From: Phytoseiulus persimilis
Lineage: Eukaryota; Arthropoda; Arachnida; Mesostigmata; Phytoseiidae
Assembly: GCA_037576195.1 (NCBI GenBank)
Contig: CM075102.1
Coordinates: 24,548,745-24,612,744, forward strand
Direction: 5' to 3'
Length of the DNA: 64,000 nucleotides
A program made the position numbers and the translations under genes. Shown here one piece after another: positions 1-11,800 of this stretch. Below the pieces are notes generated by a model. It saw only the letters and a list, made by a program, of their open reading frames with translations, had not been told where the DNA came from and did no database searches. Every line of letters begins with the position of its first letter. The first letter of the stretch is position 1.

Positions 1-1601
1 TGATCGGAATCGACTGGAGCGCGATTCATAACAATGCGCTCTCTCACAAGTATCGATTCCAACCGTTCCAATTCATCTTTCCTAGCCCTGGGAGTCAGGT
101 GTCGCTCCACATCTTGTGGAAGCTGTTAGAGACTCAGCTGCTGGACAAGGGGAATCTATTGGTCTATCATACTGAGAGCAAGCAGTCAGTTGCCAGGTTC
201 CCCGACAAAAGGGAAGCTGGAAACCGCAGTCCGCGGTCCAGGGGACCCGCCAGGACTTGCGGGTCATACCCGCGGCCAGGGGAGAACCCGCGGTTCCGCT
301 TGGCGGTCTTAGTGCGACCCCTATCAGGCGCCACGCGTCTGCGAGTGAACTCATTCTGGAGGTGGCCAGAAAAGACTCCGAAGCCAGCTCAAACTAGTTA
401 GGAAAAAACGGATTTAAGCAACATTCCCTCCACAGGAGCATGAAAGGTAGAATTTGCGGGAGGCAGTTACAGGTGGCTTATTTCGATGATTCTACCCGAT
501 ATAGAGGTCGTGAGACTCTTCAAGCGTCGGTTTCTGACCGATGCTCCCAAGTCCAGTCTATCTCTGCTCTCTGCACCTCGAATATGCGACTTTTAAGCGT
601 CAAGAACTATCTGGACGGCTATCGTTTCTGTTGCCTGGGAATGACACGAGTTCTGTATGTGGAAGCTGCTCAAGACACAGGAGTTCTGGATACACTGGGA
701 AGACGGAACAAATACGAGAAAAGCTGACTTGTGACAGTTGCTCGACATACTCCACTGGCATATGCGTCGCCAGGTCTACTTGGCTGTTTGGATCCGAGGA
801 TCATAGCGGGCCAGGCATCATCATGCGTTGGATCAGTGCGTCATGCAGTGGATCTCCAAGCAGTGAATCGCGGCTGCTTCGAGTCTAATGGATAGAACAG
901 ACTGCTCGGCAAACTCTTGGTCAACGCAGATTTCTAGCGAACTGCACGATACCAAAGTCAGCGAGACTCGACTTCGTTCGAATCTCAGTAGCTTGACGCC
1001 GTCAATATTGCGACGCCATGGGTCGGATCCACACGCAGCAGAGATCATCGGCACTAGCACAACGAGCCGTGCCGATAGCGTTCACCTGGAATCGCGATTC
1101 CCGATCATGCATTTTCCTTTTCATTGGGAACTGCGCCACTGGTATGAACGAATTCCGTTGCTCCCACCGTCGATCAGGCCGTTCTTCCTTCCCTCCGGAA
1201 CCTCTTCATTCCTAGGAACCACAACGGCTGTGGCTCTCGAGACACTGCAGTCGTGAACGTTTCCTTTCAGACTATATGTTTCCCCGAACCAAGGCGAGAT
1301 CCTCCATTTGGGACAACAAACTCAGATTCTTCACATTGTTTTCTTCATCCAGCAAAACCGAGAAGATTGCGACGCTCGCCTAGCACATCACTGGCGAAAT
1401 CTCATTTTCTCTGCGAGCGAAAGAGACTAATAGCACATGCTATCCCACGCGTATGGAACTGCTCTGAGACTAAAGTATCACGATCCGCGCACAAGACTCG
1501 AATGATATTGTTGTTGTTCGAACCGGTTCCAGAGAATCACGGTTTCGTTCCGTTATCGTCGGGCCCATCAACTTATCATCTGAAGTCCGGAGTTCCGAAA
1601 G
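1..1601. other. No recognised gene; upstream region of CISD3
   Basis: Short ORFs occur on both strands but none has a recognisable domain, and the stretch shows no tandem structure. The right end must hold the promoter and 5' UTR of the CISD3-type gene. No TATA box or initiator could be assigned with confidence. Confidence 0.4.
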
Positions 1602-2177
1602 ATGTTGAGGTGCTTCCGGCCCCAAATCCAGCGGTTCGGAGTTCGGTTCTGCTCGGATGATTCACGAGAGGTACCGCTCGAACTCAAACCGCGTAAGGAG
1701 GCAGAATATCACACAGCGTACCATCAAAAGAGCAAGGGTCGTATTTACGACAACAAACCGATGCAAGTCACTCTACGCAAAGGAAGGCAGTATTTTTGGT
1801 GAGTTTGAACGACGGACGTGTAGCGATTCTGGGAAACCGGTTACATGCTCGACCAGATGATACAATGTCGAGATGCGGATTAGCGACCTGTATCGACTCC
1901 TCAATAACTCTCCTTCAGGAGTGTCTGCCATATGATAGCCGATTCCCATTCTTCCAGGTGTACATGCGGCTGGAGCCACAATCAACCTTTTTGTGACGGG
2001 ACGCACAAGAATCCACATTACAGAATATCATTGAAACCTCTGCGCATCGTACCTGAGGAGACGAAAGATTACTGGTTATGCAATTGCAAGCAGAGTTCCA
2101 TGCGACCTTTCTGTGATGGTACACACAAAACAGAGGAAGTCGCCACGGCTCCCAAAGTATATAAGAATAATTTCTAG
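1602..2177 (+). CDS. CISD3: CISD3-type mitochondrial CDGSH iron-sulfur protein
   Basis: Two exons, 1602-1798 and 1958-2177, joined at TTTTTG|gtgagt and ttccag|GTG, give 138 residues; the junction rebuilds a Trp codon just before the first metal-binding cysteine. Two CDGSH motifs are complete: CTCGWSHNQPFCDGTH and CNCKQSSMRPFCDGTH, each with the three Cys and one His that hold a 2Fe-2S cluster. Two CDGSH domains in one short soluble chain mark CISD3 (MiNT, inner mitochondrial NEET protein), unlike the single-domain, membrane-anchored CISD1/2. The N-terminus (MLRCFRPQIQRFGVRF) is basic and lacks acidic residues, as expected of a mitochondrial presequence, which supports this start. Family role: cluster transfer and iron homeostasis in the matrix. 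The product is predicted to be functional, since no ligand is missing. Confidence 0.93.
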
Positions 2178-2369
2178 TCGGAATATGTGTCCTTAGTTAC
2201 TCGAACCTCGTTTTCCTAGCGGAAGCATATAAATCTCTTGTGTACTAGAATCAAACGATAACGATGGTGTTTTCATTCACTACGACGGAAGGATCGAGTG
2301 GCGAGCCACCATGAGGCCAGGGCGTATCGATGATTCGACCAGAGTTTGTCAACCTGTGTGTCGCCACAC

Positions 2370-2440
2370 ACCAGGGTGCCAAGGATGTCGCGGGTTGTCG
2401 AGGGTGCCAAGGGTGTCGCGGGGTGCCGGAAGGTAGCAAG
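2370..2440. repeat. Short GGTGCC/GGTGTCG-rich tandem repeat
   Basis: The stretch repeats words such as gggtgccaaggatgtcgcgg and gggtgccaagggtgtcgcgg with a period near 24 bp, decaying at both sides. It sits immediately left of the 45-bp units of the same block and is probably part of that element. Confidence 0.55.
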
Positions 2441-2479
2441 GGGTGTAAAATGAGGCCAAACGAAGCCTTCCTCCGTTCT

Positions 2480-2870
2480 GACCATAATTCGGTGATGATT
2501 CCGCCATACTTTTCGCGATTCCATGCGGGTGATTCCGAGGTCGATCCGACTATACTTTCTTGGTGTCATGGAGGTGAGTTCGAGGCCGATCTGACTTGAC
2601 TTTTCGAAGCCCAAATAGATGATTCCGAGGTCGATCTGACCATAATTTTCAAAGCCCGAGAAGGTGGTTTCAGGGTCTATCTGACCATATTTCTGGGGGC
2701 CAGGTCGACCTCGGAATCCCCTCCATTGACCCCGAAAACTATGGTCGGATCGAGCCCGGAATCCCCTCAAAAGTCTTCAGAAATATGGTCATAGTGACCT
2801 CGGGATCACCTCAATAGATCCCCAGAAATATGGTCAGATCGAGACGGAATCATCTTCGAAGTACGGTCAG
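2480..2870. repeat. Divergent 45-bp minisatellite units in head-to-head orientation
   Basis: Read on the minus strand, about 2480-2690 gives successive 45-base units opening TATGGTCAGATCGACCTCGG and ending in a GAAAA-type tail. From about 2694 to 2870 the same kind of unit (GGCCAGGTCGACCTCGGAAT, then 44 and 45 bases) runs on the plus strand. The orientation switch lies near 2690. The units match the consensus of the 31972-34530 array (GGCCAGATTGGTCTCGGAAT) in spacing and in their conserved half, but are much more diverged from each other, so this looks like an older or decayed array. Confidence 0.72.
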
Positions 2871-3450
2871 AACCAGTTAAGCCATCCTCCTCGGCGAGCT
2901 TACGGCTGCGGCACCCCTCGACACCCTGGGAAGCCAATGCCGGAGAGGTTTGACGTGCTCTGGAGTAATCGATGGGCAGGATGGCCAGTTTGACAACCTC
3001 GTTTGTGACATGGTGGATCGTAGATGATTCTCGATGAGGTCCAATTTTGGAAATCTCCTCTTGCATGCGGCAAATTTATGCCGAGGGTTGGGGAGAGCTG
3101 GAGGATCATCAGAATATTCGGGACAAAGACTTCGGAGCTGGATCGATGGATGACCATGAGCAGCTCCGAGGAGCCTTCTCTCAAAAGGATCGTTCCCTGA
3201 TCTGAGGCAGGAATAAAATGAACTTGACCTGCGTCACGATCAGGAAGGAGTGCACAAAACGAATGACGATCCGTGAAGAGGGAGGAAAAACAGACGCAAC
3301 AATCGGACCTCTCCTCCACTCTTTGGATTTATAAAAAGAGGCCTCCAGGAAGAACTCGAGTTTCCAAATGTATCAAGCACGAAGAGGCATTCTGATTCCC
3401 CTAGCGATGTGATGCCCGGGACGCCCCCCTCCCTGCTATGCTTCCGCCCC

Positions 3451-6400
3451 GGAGTTTACTACTGGAGTTGATCCTCACCATTTGGTCGAGTTTGAGGAAG
3501 GGGAACTTGGTCTCCGGCTACCCGGAGGGCTTGAGCGATCCCCGCGCACCGGAGCTTGAGCCGAGGGCGTCACAGGCCACCCAAGATGGTGGTACGCCTC
3601 CATCGACCCCTAAACCACTAGGGTAGATCTCCCGCCGTCGATTCCGACAGCTTGACGACTGCTGTCTCGGCCGCTCTCTCGAATCTGGGTGTCCTGCGTA
3701 AAAGATCGACACACCGATCCTTATCAATTTGTCGAACTTTCCCGATATTCTGGGTCGATGGGAATCAGCATCGGATCCCAGCTCCGCTGATTCGCATCGC
3801 CGGATCTGCCCCAAGTACAATCGATGATGCTGCACGGTTCCGTGCAACGGAGGTTACAACCATCGATCGTGCACTAGTGGTCAATAGAATACAGCCACCC
3901 TCGTGGATTTTTCTCAGCCATCCATACCTCTAATGAGAAATGTCCTGAATTTCGATATTGGAAACATCTCGTACAGAGAAGAGGAAGACAAAATCTCAAT
4001 CGAGACAAAATCTGGACATAGCGGAGGAAATCGATCCCGGAGTTCGCCGATATTCTGATTTTAAAAGGTCGTTTTCGAAGCCCGGTAACTCGCAATGACG
4101 GTGGCTGTGCGAACCCAAGAGTTCTCGATTGTTCTTCGATTCTTTGAAGTCTGACTACTAGGCCGAGAACAACGGAAGTTTCTGTCTGGGTCTTCGGTAG
4201 AAAAAAAAGACAACCCGAATTTATGCCTCGAACATGCGAACTCGGCCCTGATGTATATCATGGGAAGAAAAGTCATTGATTTGCGCTTCGAAGCATCGCT
4301 TTGGCACTTCCGCTGAACTAATCCAACGCAGCGACGTGTTCCCCATGATCTACGTCATTTACAAGCTCGGATGTTGAAGACAGACCCGACTTACGCCCTT
4401 GGCGCGCTCCATGTGTGTGGGGGGCTCTCTTTCTGTGACCGTTGATCGAACGAGGTAGACAACTCCGTGGCCCTCGACCCAAAGGTCCGATTCCAAGAAA
4501 TGGGAGAGCAATCGTAAGCCCTGTTCTTGAGCTATTATATGATGTACTCATGGTTGCGCGCGACCACCGTCGTGCCAACTTACCGAACTCCGAAAACGAC
4601 CTATCAAAATCAGGAAATTGGTGATTCGGGAAATCTCCAGAAGAGCTATGTGGTTGGAAAAAAGCTCAGATCTCTGAGGCCCTCCTCCTCCGAGGCGTTG
4701 GCGCGGATTGAGATTTCACCGCGACAACTATTCCACATGGAAGATCCACTTTTGAAAACATGGAAGAGTTCGGTGCTCTCATGATGCTCTATCTAGGAGT
4801 CGTAGAATCCAGCACCGGCTGGAAATTGGTATCTTCTGACTGCATGGTAGAAAGGGTTCCATTGTGCCCGAAAAGCTCCTCACTAGTACTGTGGCACACT
4901 GCTTGATTGGGGATTTTCCGCTCACAGGTAATGACGTATGCGACTCCCCGGATTCGGAATTGAGCCAATCACTATCCTCCTCGGTGGATCCAACCCGTTC
5001 TGCTATCGGTAACTCGGCTCCAAAGGACGTTCTCCCTCCCGGAGAACACGGATTTGGAGGTTTCTCAATATCACTGCAGGTCCGGCTGTCTGGTTTCCTC
5101 GATCGAGCTCCGCTGAAGCTCCTGGTTGGCGAGTACATTCGACAGTTGAGGCGGTGCAAATCGCGGATGTAATCGAACCTAATCGAGCTGCGATGGGTTC
5201 TTGAAGCGACTCAAGCTCTTGAGGCAATTCTGCGAACGCGCTTCCGATGCTTTATCGTACGCTCACTCACATTCACTCCCGGACTCCTCAGATTATTTTA
5301 AGCCGACGCGGAAGGAGTTTAACAACCACCTGTCACACGCGGTCCTGCGGAAGTGGGCCCATTCTGAGGCGGGGATGTCACCCTACTACGGAATTTAGCC
5401 CTTTCCATTCGGCAGAAGCGCGCCAAGGCCAGAAACCGAACGGAACCGTTCGCGACGCGACGCGTGGAAAAAAACACCCCACCTCAATCAGAATCGATGA
5501 TCGGCCACTGCGGCGTTCTCGCATTTGATAAAGTCCCCAAAAAGCTGGAAGCTGGGAGCAAAAGAGGAAGCAACTGATGTGTCAAGTTGCGAAGTTCTCC
5601 ACCGAATGGTTCTCCACCGAATGGCTGCTGAGCCAGTCTCGCCGGTCAGGGAGATTCTGATGTCAGCGTCGAGCAATCCAACCATCGGTCGCAGTTTTTG
5701 GGAACGCTAGTCGGTTGCTCGTGAGCGTCACTTTCCATGAACCAACATCGCGCTTGCGCACGGCTCCAAACTTGAACTCTCGTACCATCGCTCACTCGGC
5801 AGTCGGCTGAGGATTCAGATGGAGTTCTGAAATTATTTCAATCGACCGTTTCCATGGCAGTTTCTCGGTCCGACACGCCACAGGCTGCTCATTGTAATGG
5901 TTATTTCTGCCAACGTCTATTCACCCGGCTGTTCTACTCATCTGCGGGCGGAGTCCTATCAGACTCGTTCGCCATTGTGTTGGAGCTCTGTTCTCACGCT
6001 CGCACCCCCGTTACGGAACTCTTTCGGTGGAACGCTCCACTGGCATACGCATCAGAAACTTCACCTGTCGCATCAGGGTGGGTAAGGCGGCATCTGGAGC
6101 ATGTCCCTGGGATGTTTGGAACCATTGCGACTTGTCGTAATGGATATCGACCAACGCGCGAGACTTGCGAGACAAAGCTGAGACTTCCGATAAGAGATGC
6201 GAATTTTGCAAGTGGTGCTATACGGCGTACATGCGGCACTTCAAAGTGCCATTCTCCGCGGGGAGCTCCCCCGTTCTGGATTACGGGCAGGTTGCTCAAC
6301 GAATTCTGGCTCAATAGAGCAGGGCCGCGCCAGCGGGCGGGCTTCAACGAAAGGAGGCAAGTGCTGGTTCTGCAACTCTGCTGCATGAGTTCCTAGAGGG

Positions 6401-8842
6401 CAGTATCGGCAGAGAATGCTCACTTTTCTAGGGCAGTGGCCGTCTTCACGGCCATTCCAAGTTGAGAGTCTCAACTTGAGACGACCTCCACTTTCCGGGC
6501 CCGAATTGTCTTGGAGCCGGAATGTCTGTTTCGGGAAATCTCATGTATTGGTCGTCGCGGCTTTCATTGCAGCACCCTCATCATTCGTTGTGGAAGCTCA
6601 CCGCAATCAAATTCCGGACTACCTTCTGAATTTATTCCAATCAACGTTCAGGATATCCAACGAGTGCAATCCATGTTTATAGTTTAACCCCAGTTTGTTG
6701 TCTGATGACTTGTTCGGAGGACCCCGTTACTTTGAACTGCTACAGGGTGGCTCTCTTGAGTCGGGTTTCCGGGCCCGATTCCGTTCTTGCCGTAACTTCG
6801 TCAATTCTTTGGAATTCCCGAAAAAATCAAAAAGTGCTCGATGGAGGATTCCAAGACGTGGACTGGACATGACAGCCACGCCCGCGGAGCACTTCAGAAA
6901 ATAAATGAGTCACCTTCCAACCCATCTCCCGACCACGATTTCAGTCATCTCCAATCCATCAAATTGAACGAAAAATCACCGCCTCGAAATCTTCTATCGA
7001 GCTTTCTATTATTCCTGTCGAAAATCCAAGAATTGACAAGGTTACGGTCAGAAAATGATCGGTCTCGAAAATTCCCGACTTGGAAATGCGACCCTGCAGA
7101 TATTGATAGGAGAACTGTGGCATGTGGCATGGTCGTCCGTTCGAAGAAGCTCATATCTGATAGCCTCATTCCTGAGAGTGAATCGCTTTCAGGCAGTCGT
7201 AAGCGTCTTAGACGCTTCGTACGAGTTTCCACTGGCTCCTATACAAACTTCTGCGTGGATTCGACACAGAACGTTGAGGAAGATAGGCCGAGATCACAAG
7301 TTGGTTGATTGATTCCAAGTTCCTAATATATGAGTCTTGCTCTGACGATCATTAGGAAATAGGATTGTTGTATTCGTTTGTCCACTCGCATGTCCATCGG
7401 GGCACCGGGAAGATGGAGAACCTCCCCATCAGTGGTTCTCAACATCCTCGCGTCACCAATTTCCACCCCACCCCCTTTATCGTTGAGAATTCATGCGTAT
7501 TGGCTCGCCGGTACTGAGTGACGTTCAGGGCGGGACAAGCCGGAAGATCGCCGCCCCTGACCACGCCGACCGGAGGAACACTAAGGAAACGACTTGCAGA
7601 ATGCTAACATGCGGCTCCCAAAAGTCCCTCTTGGAGCCCTTACCGTCGCCTCTGTACCTCTGCCTTATCCAACCCCCATGAATCATGATGCCTTTGTCAT
7701 GATTCGATATTGAGGCATTCTGTGAGCATATCTCTGAGACCACACGCCCATGATGATTCCCGGAAAGATAGACGACGTTTGCCTGTAGATGCGGATCAAC
7801 AAAGTCGCAGATCCTAGCTAGCACCCTCCGTCTGTATGGAGACATTTTTTGGGGTCCGGAGGGGTTCGGCAAAATCAGAGTATTCACTCCGGCAATCGCA
7901 GGACCGGGCTTCAACATTATCAGAGCCTGTCGCGGGACTTCGTATCAGCGTTTCGCGTTGTGTAATCTTCGATTCCCAGCCTCGTGATAGACAATGAAGT
8001 AGAGCGGTCTGTCTGAACAACGTCAATGGAGAGAATTTTCCCTCGACAGATTGCGCTTGTTGGTCCGGAAGTCCGGATAGCGAGCCGTGATAGAGGACGA
8101 CAGCACGAGCTAGTCACGGGTTCGCACCTTAAAGCGCTCAGTATCAGAGTCTGCTCGACCGTGTGACTTCGGGCGGTCTCTGATGTATTAACAGGGTGCG
8201 ATCAACATTCCTTTGCGCGTCAATCAAGGTGTTTTGTCCTGGCGGATACGGTACTTGTCCATTGTCTTCATTGTCTGTGAGGGAAATTTCAGTAGGGCGA
8301 TCGAACCTTCAGACTTTTGAAGCTGGCGCGCCTTCTCCGCAGCTCCACCTAGAGGCACCCGCCAATAACGGCCATGTTTATTTTTTGAATTCAAAGTAAA
8401 TCGTTGTCCCTGCTTCTGGTAGCATACAGGCACACTCACACACGTCCACCCGAAAGGCGGGATTTCAAGTTGGGCGACAACAAGTTGGAATAATCGAGTC
8501 ATTACGGATCAATTGTGACGCAGTGCTCGTCAATGTACCCTCAAACTTTGGAGGTTCGCGGCCCCACAGTCGTGATGGCCCTTCGTGGTGAAACGAGTCG
8601 ATGATTCGCGAGAGCGGAGTGACTCAACAACGCCTTCGTCGCGAAAAAAAATCTGTTGCCGAAGAAACCTAGCAAAACTTCAGAGCTGTTGGAAATCTCT
8701 CTGTGGACTACTAAAGTGAAACGTCGTGGGACAGTACGGAACAGCATCGAGTGTATCAAACGATTGCTGACGAATCGGTTGATCGCACCCTCAATCCATC
8801 AATCAATCAGCTATACAAATTAAGAATAATTCAGCCCATATC
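3451..8842. other. Long intergenic stretch without a recognised gene
   Basis: More than 5 kb with only scattered ORFs up to 180 codons on both strands, none with a domain, cysteine pattern or homology I recognise, and no convincing exon chain. The best of these (5854-6396 plus and 7525-7917 minus) look like chance open frames. Near 5590-5630 there is a perfect 16-bp duplication (caccgaatggttctcc and neighbour). The right end must hold the ECT2 promoter. Confidence 0.4.
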
Positions 8843-11800
8843 ATGGATGAAACTGCAGGCTTGGAAATGACGGCTACCTCCAACGGCTCTGGTTCGAACG
8901 GTGAGTTGACGTGGTTGTGCAGTATCATGTGCTTGGACGATTCTCCAGGGGTACTCCAGGAATGGGAAGTTTACCCTCAGACATCAAGGTCAAGGGCTCT
9001 TGTCACCAGCTTCGCTTTGCCTCGTTTGTGCTCGTCCTGGCGTATGGATTTTCCAGTCGCAGGTTGGATAATATGAGAAACTGGGTGGAATTGGATCTTG
9101 CTTTTCAACTGAGCACAACTGATTCCCAACTGTCGAGTTTCATCGGCATCGGTGGGCTTCCCATAGCTTCCAGCGCTTCAGGCATGGGTTGGGCAGAAGC
9201 TCGACCAGAGGAACTGAGATGCCGGAGAAGTCGCTGGAAGTCTTGCTGAAAGACTGAAGAATGAAATAATCCGCGGAACAAATTTCATTCAGAAACAGGA
9301 TTCCTGAAATTCTGCTATTAGGGTTGTTCGAATCAGATCCTCATGTGAACTCAGATAAGCCATCCTGGATGTCTTGAGTATAGTCAGGCCGTGGGGAGTT
9401 ATCTTTACTCACGACCCAGCGCGGTCATATCGAAAATATGAGGAAGCCACGCCTATAATGAACCCATGACACGTGCAGACGCCGCTCATGTCGGCTTAGA
9501 AAGCCGGAGAAATTCCCCGAGTTCTGTCGGAACACTGTCATTCAGTTAAATCAGGCGGAGGGTACGGAAGCGATAATGGGTATTCTTTCAAGGACTGCTG
9601 TGAACTCTCACAAGCTCAATGGAGAAGTTAGCCGCAGCCGTCGCCTCCGTTCGTGAAATCGGCGCTCACGATCTGGCGCTCAGGTAACTGATGCATCGGC
9701 AGAGCAAGGCTCGAAATATTTGACACCGATTCATCGCGCCAATGATCGCTCACTCCTCGTTTGATGATGTTCCGCTGCCGTGGAATCAGAAAATTCAATT
9801 ATTCTCACGGAATAGTAGGCTCAGAGCGAAGTGTCTCTCATGGGTCGGGAAGCGAAGTTTCTCGGTGTCAATCCATTTCTGTTTGAGGTCCTTGACGCTC
9901 GAGATTTCAGATCTCTATTCTGTCTCTCGGCTGGCGTTGGGAGTGTTCGTAGGAGCCGCAACAGCATACCATCCAGTGTTGCTATGCGTTTTTTCATGCT
10001 CTGCAGGCTCTGAGCGTTGTAAAGAGACTGCTTACAGAGCTACGGATAATATCAATCCACACGATCCGTTTACGAGCTTGTGGTTCTCTCAACCAACGCT
10101 CCGTGACGCTCGTTAACTACGCTCGGTGGTTTAACTATGACGAACGAGACTCGGCAGACTCATCGTTTTCCCCGTTGTTATTGTCGACATCGATAACGAC
10201 GTTCTTAAGTCATATCCTATTGCACATGTCATCGAGATTCTCCAAAAGCGCAGAGCTCATCCGTCTCACATCGGTCTATTATGATCAGAGCCTGGAAGTT
10301 CAAAAATCCACGGCGTTTCTCCACATACTTTATCTGTTGTTATTGGTGCCCCCTGATTCTCGTGTGGCCGAACCAACTCATGGCCCCCTGATTCTCGTGT
10401 GGCCTCATTCTCTTCGTGCAAGCCTCAGCGACGGTCTCGAGAAGTGAGGCCCACCAACCTGCGATAGCCGAACGCTGACTGATGACGATGCACTTGAGCA
10501 CATAATATTGTACTGGAATTCGATGGAGAAAACGAAATTCTATACCAGTTGCGAACTGGTTTTGAAATGGCGGTGAATATTTCAGAGAAACTCAATCGGC
10601 AACTGGTAGACATAAAGAAAGCTTGCGTCATCCTTCCTGAGGGCGAAACCGAAGATACCGAACTCACCAGGGATTTGACGGTAGGGTTACTGTGGTTTCG
10701 AACTGTCTAGGTTCCCTTCACGGTCTCAGGCTGCGATTGCCTCGCTGTGACGGTCCGAATGTATAGAAACCAGTTGGATACAAAAACAAGCTCTTAAAAG
10801 GAAGTGCGATTTTTTGCAGCTTATGGGGCTTTGTGTACAATATTGTACCACGTCCCAAGTTGACCTGCAGCGGAACAATATCAACACCATCATAGTGCAA
10901 GACTTCGCTTCATTCCTCGAAACACGGGACCCGATCTTGCTTTATTACGGGCCGACATGCATCAAGAGGGAAGCGGCTCTGACTCCAGCTGGTCAGAAAC
11001 CTCAACTACCTTTCTCGGGGCACTCCATGCTCACTACGCTCCTGATGAACATCAAGTTCTGTCTGCAGGTGAAGAAAAATCAGGCAACGCTGAGAGCTCG
11101 AATCTACGCTTTGGGTGGGCGTTTGTCGAAGAAATTCCATGAGGCTGATCTCTTGATCACTTCGTACGCATCGGGGGATCAGTACAAACTCGCGCAGAAT
11201 TTCGGGATCCCGGTCGTGATCCCCGCGTTCATCGATGCCTTGTGGGAAAGGCGTGATAGCCTCGACTTCAGAGTTACGCAGGACTTCATAGATGGATTCC
11301 GGTTACCGGTCTTCTCAAGATTGAAGATGCATTTCTTCGGTTTCGAGAGCGGCAAGAAAGAAGAGCTCAGTGGACGAGCTACGGCTAACGGTGCCGCAGT
11401 TGTGGGCAATGTGTCGCGCGACGGGACCTACATCATAGTGGTCGACCGGAATTCTATCTCGTCGGAAGAACTCCAGAAGCTGGATCGAGACCTCGCGCCC
11501 GCGTCTACGATTGTGTATGAACCGTGGTTCCATGACTCGATTGCTGAAGGCTACGCGTTGTGTGAAAAACAGGAGAAATACAACGCTCGTCAGACAGCTA
11601 TTCAAGCGAGCGGTCGTACCGTTTGTAGTCCCACAGCACGGCGTAAGCGAGGCGCGGAAGCGAGTCCTGGCATGACTCCCAAGTCTAAGAAGTCCATGGA
11701 GTCCCTGCTCCTCTCGCCTAGAGTTGAGGAGCTTTCGCGTTTGGAGTCCTGCTCCGGAGTTCTTTCACCTGCGGCAGGTGCAGCGTCACCGATTCGAGCG

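Larger units (their letters stand above)
2250..3450. repeat. Repeat-derived block, first copy of a dispersed element
   Basis: No gene is visible here. The core (about 2480-2870) is made of 45-bp units related to the large array at 31972-34530. The right part (about 2960-3430) aligns by eye with 35215-35490: shared words include CCTGATCTGAGGCA/CCGATCCGAGGCA, GATCAGG(A/G)AGGAG, GTGAAGAGGG/ATGAAGAGGG, and a final GATGCCCGG. The left end holds a short run of GGTGCCAAGGATGTCGCGGG-like units (about 2370-2440). I infer one copy of a non-autonomous repeat element; its ends are not defined. Confidence 0.6.

Noticed and set aside
5854-6396. 180-codon plus-strand ORF
   Set aside because: No domain, overlapping ORFs in other frames on both strands, no splice partner; consistent with chance.
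7525-7917. 130-codon minus-strand ORF with a passable start
   Set aside because: Nothing recognisable and no exon chain.
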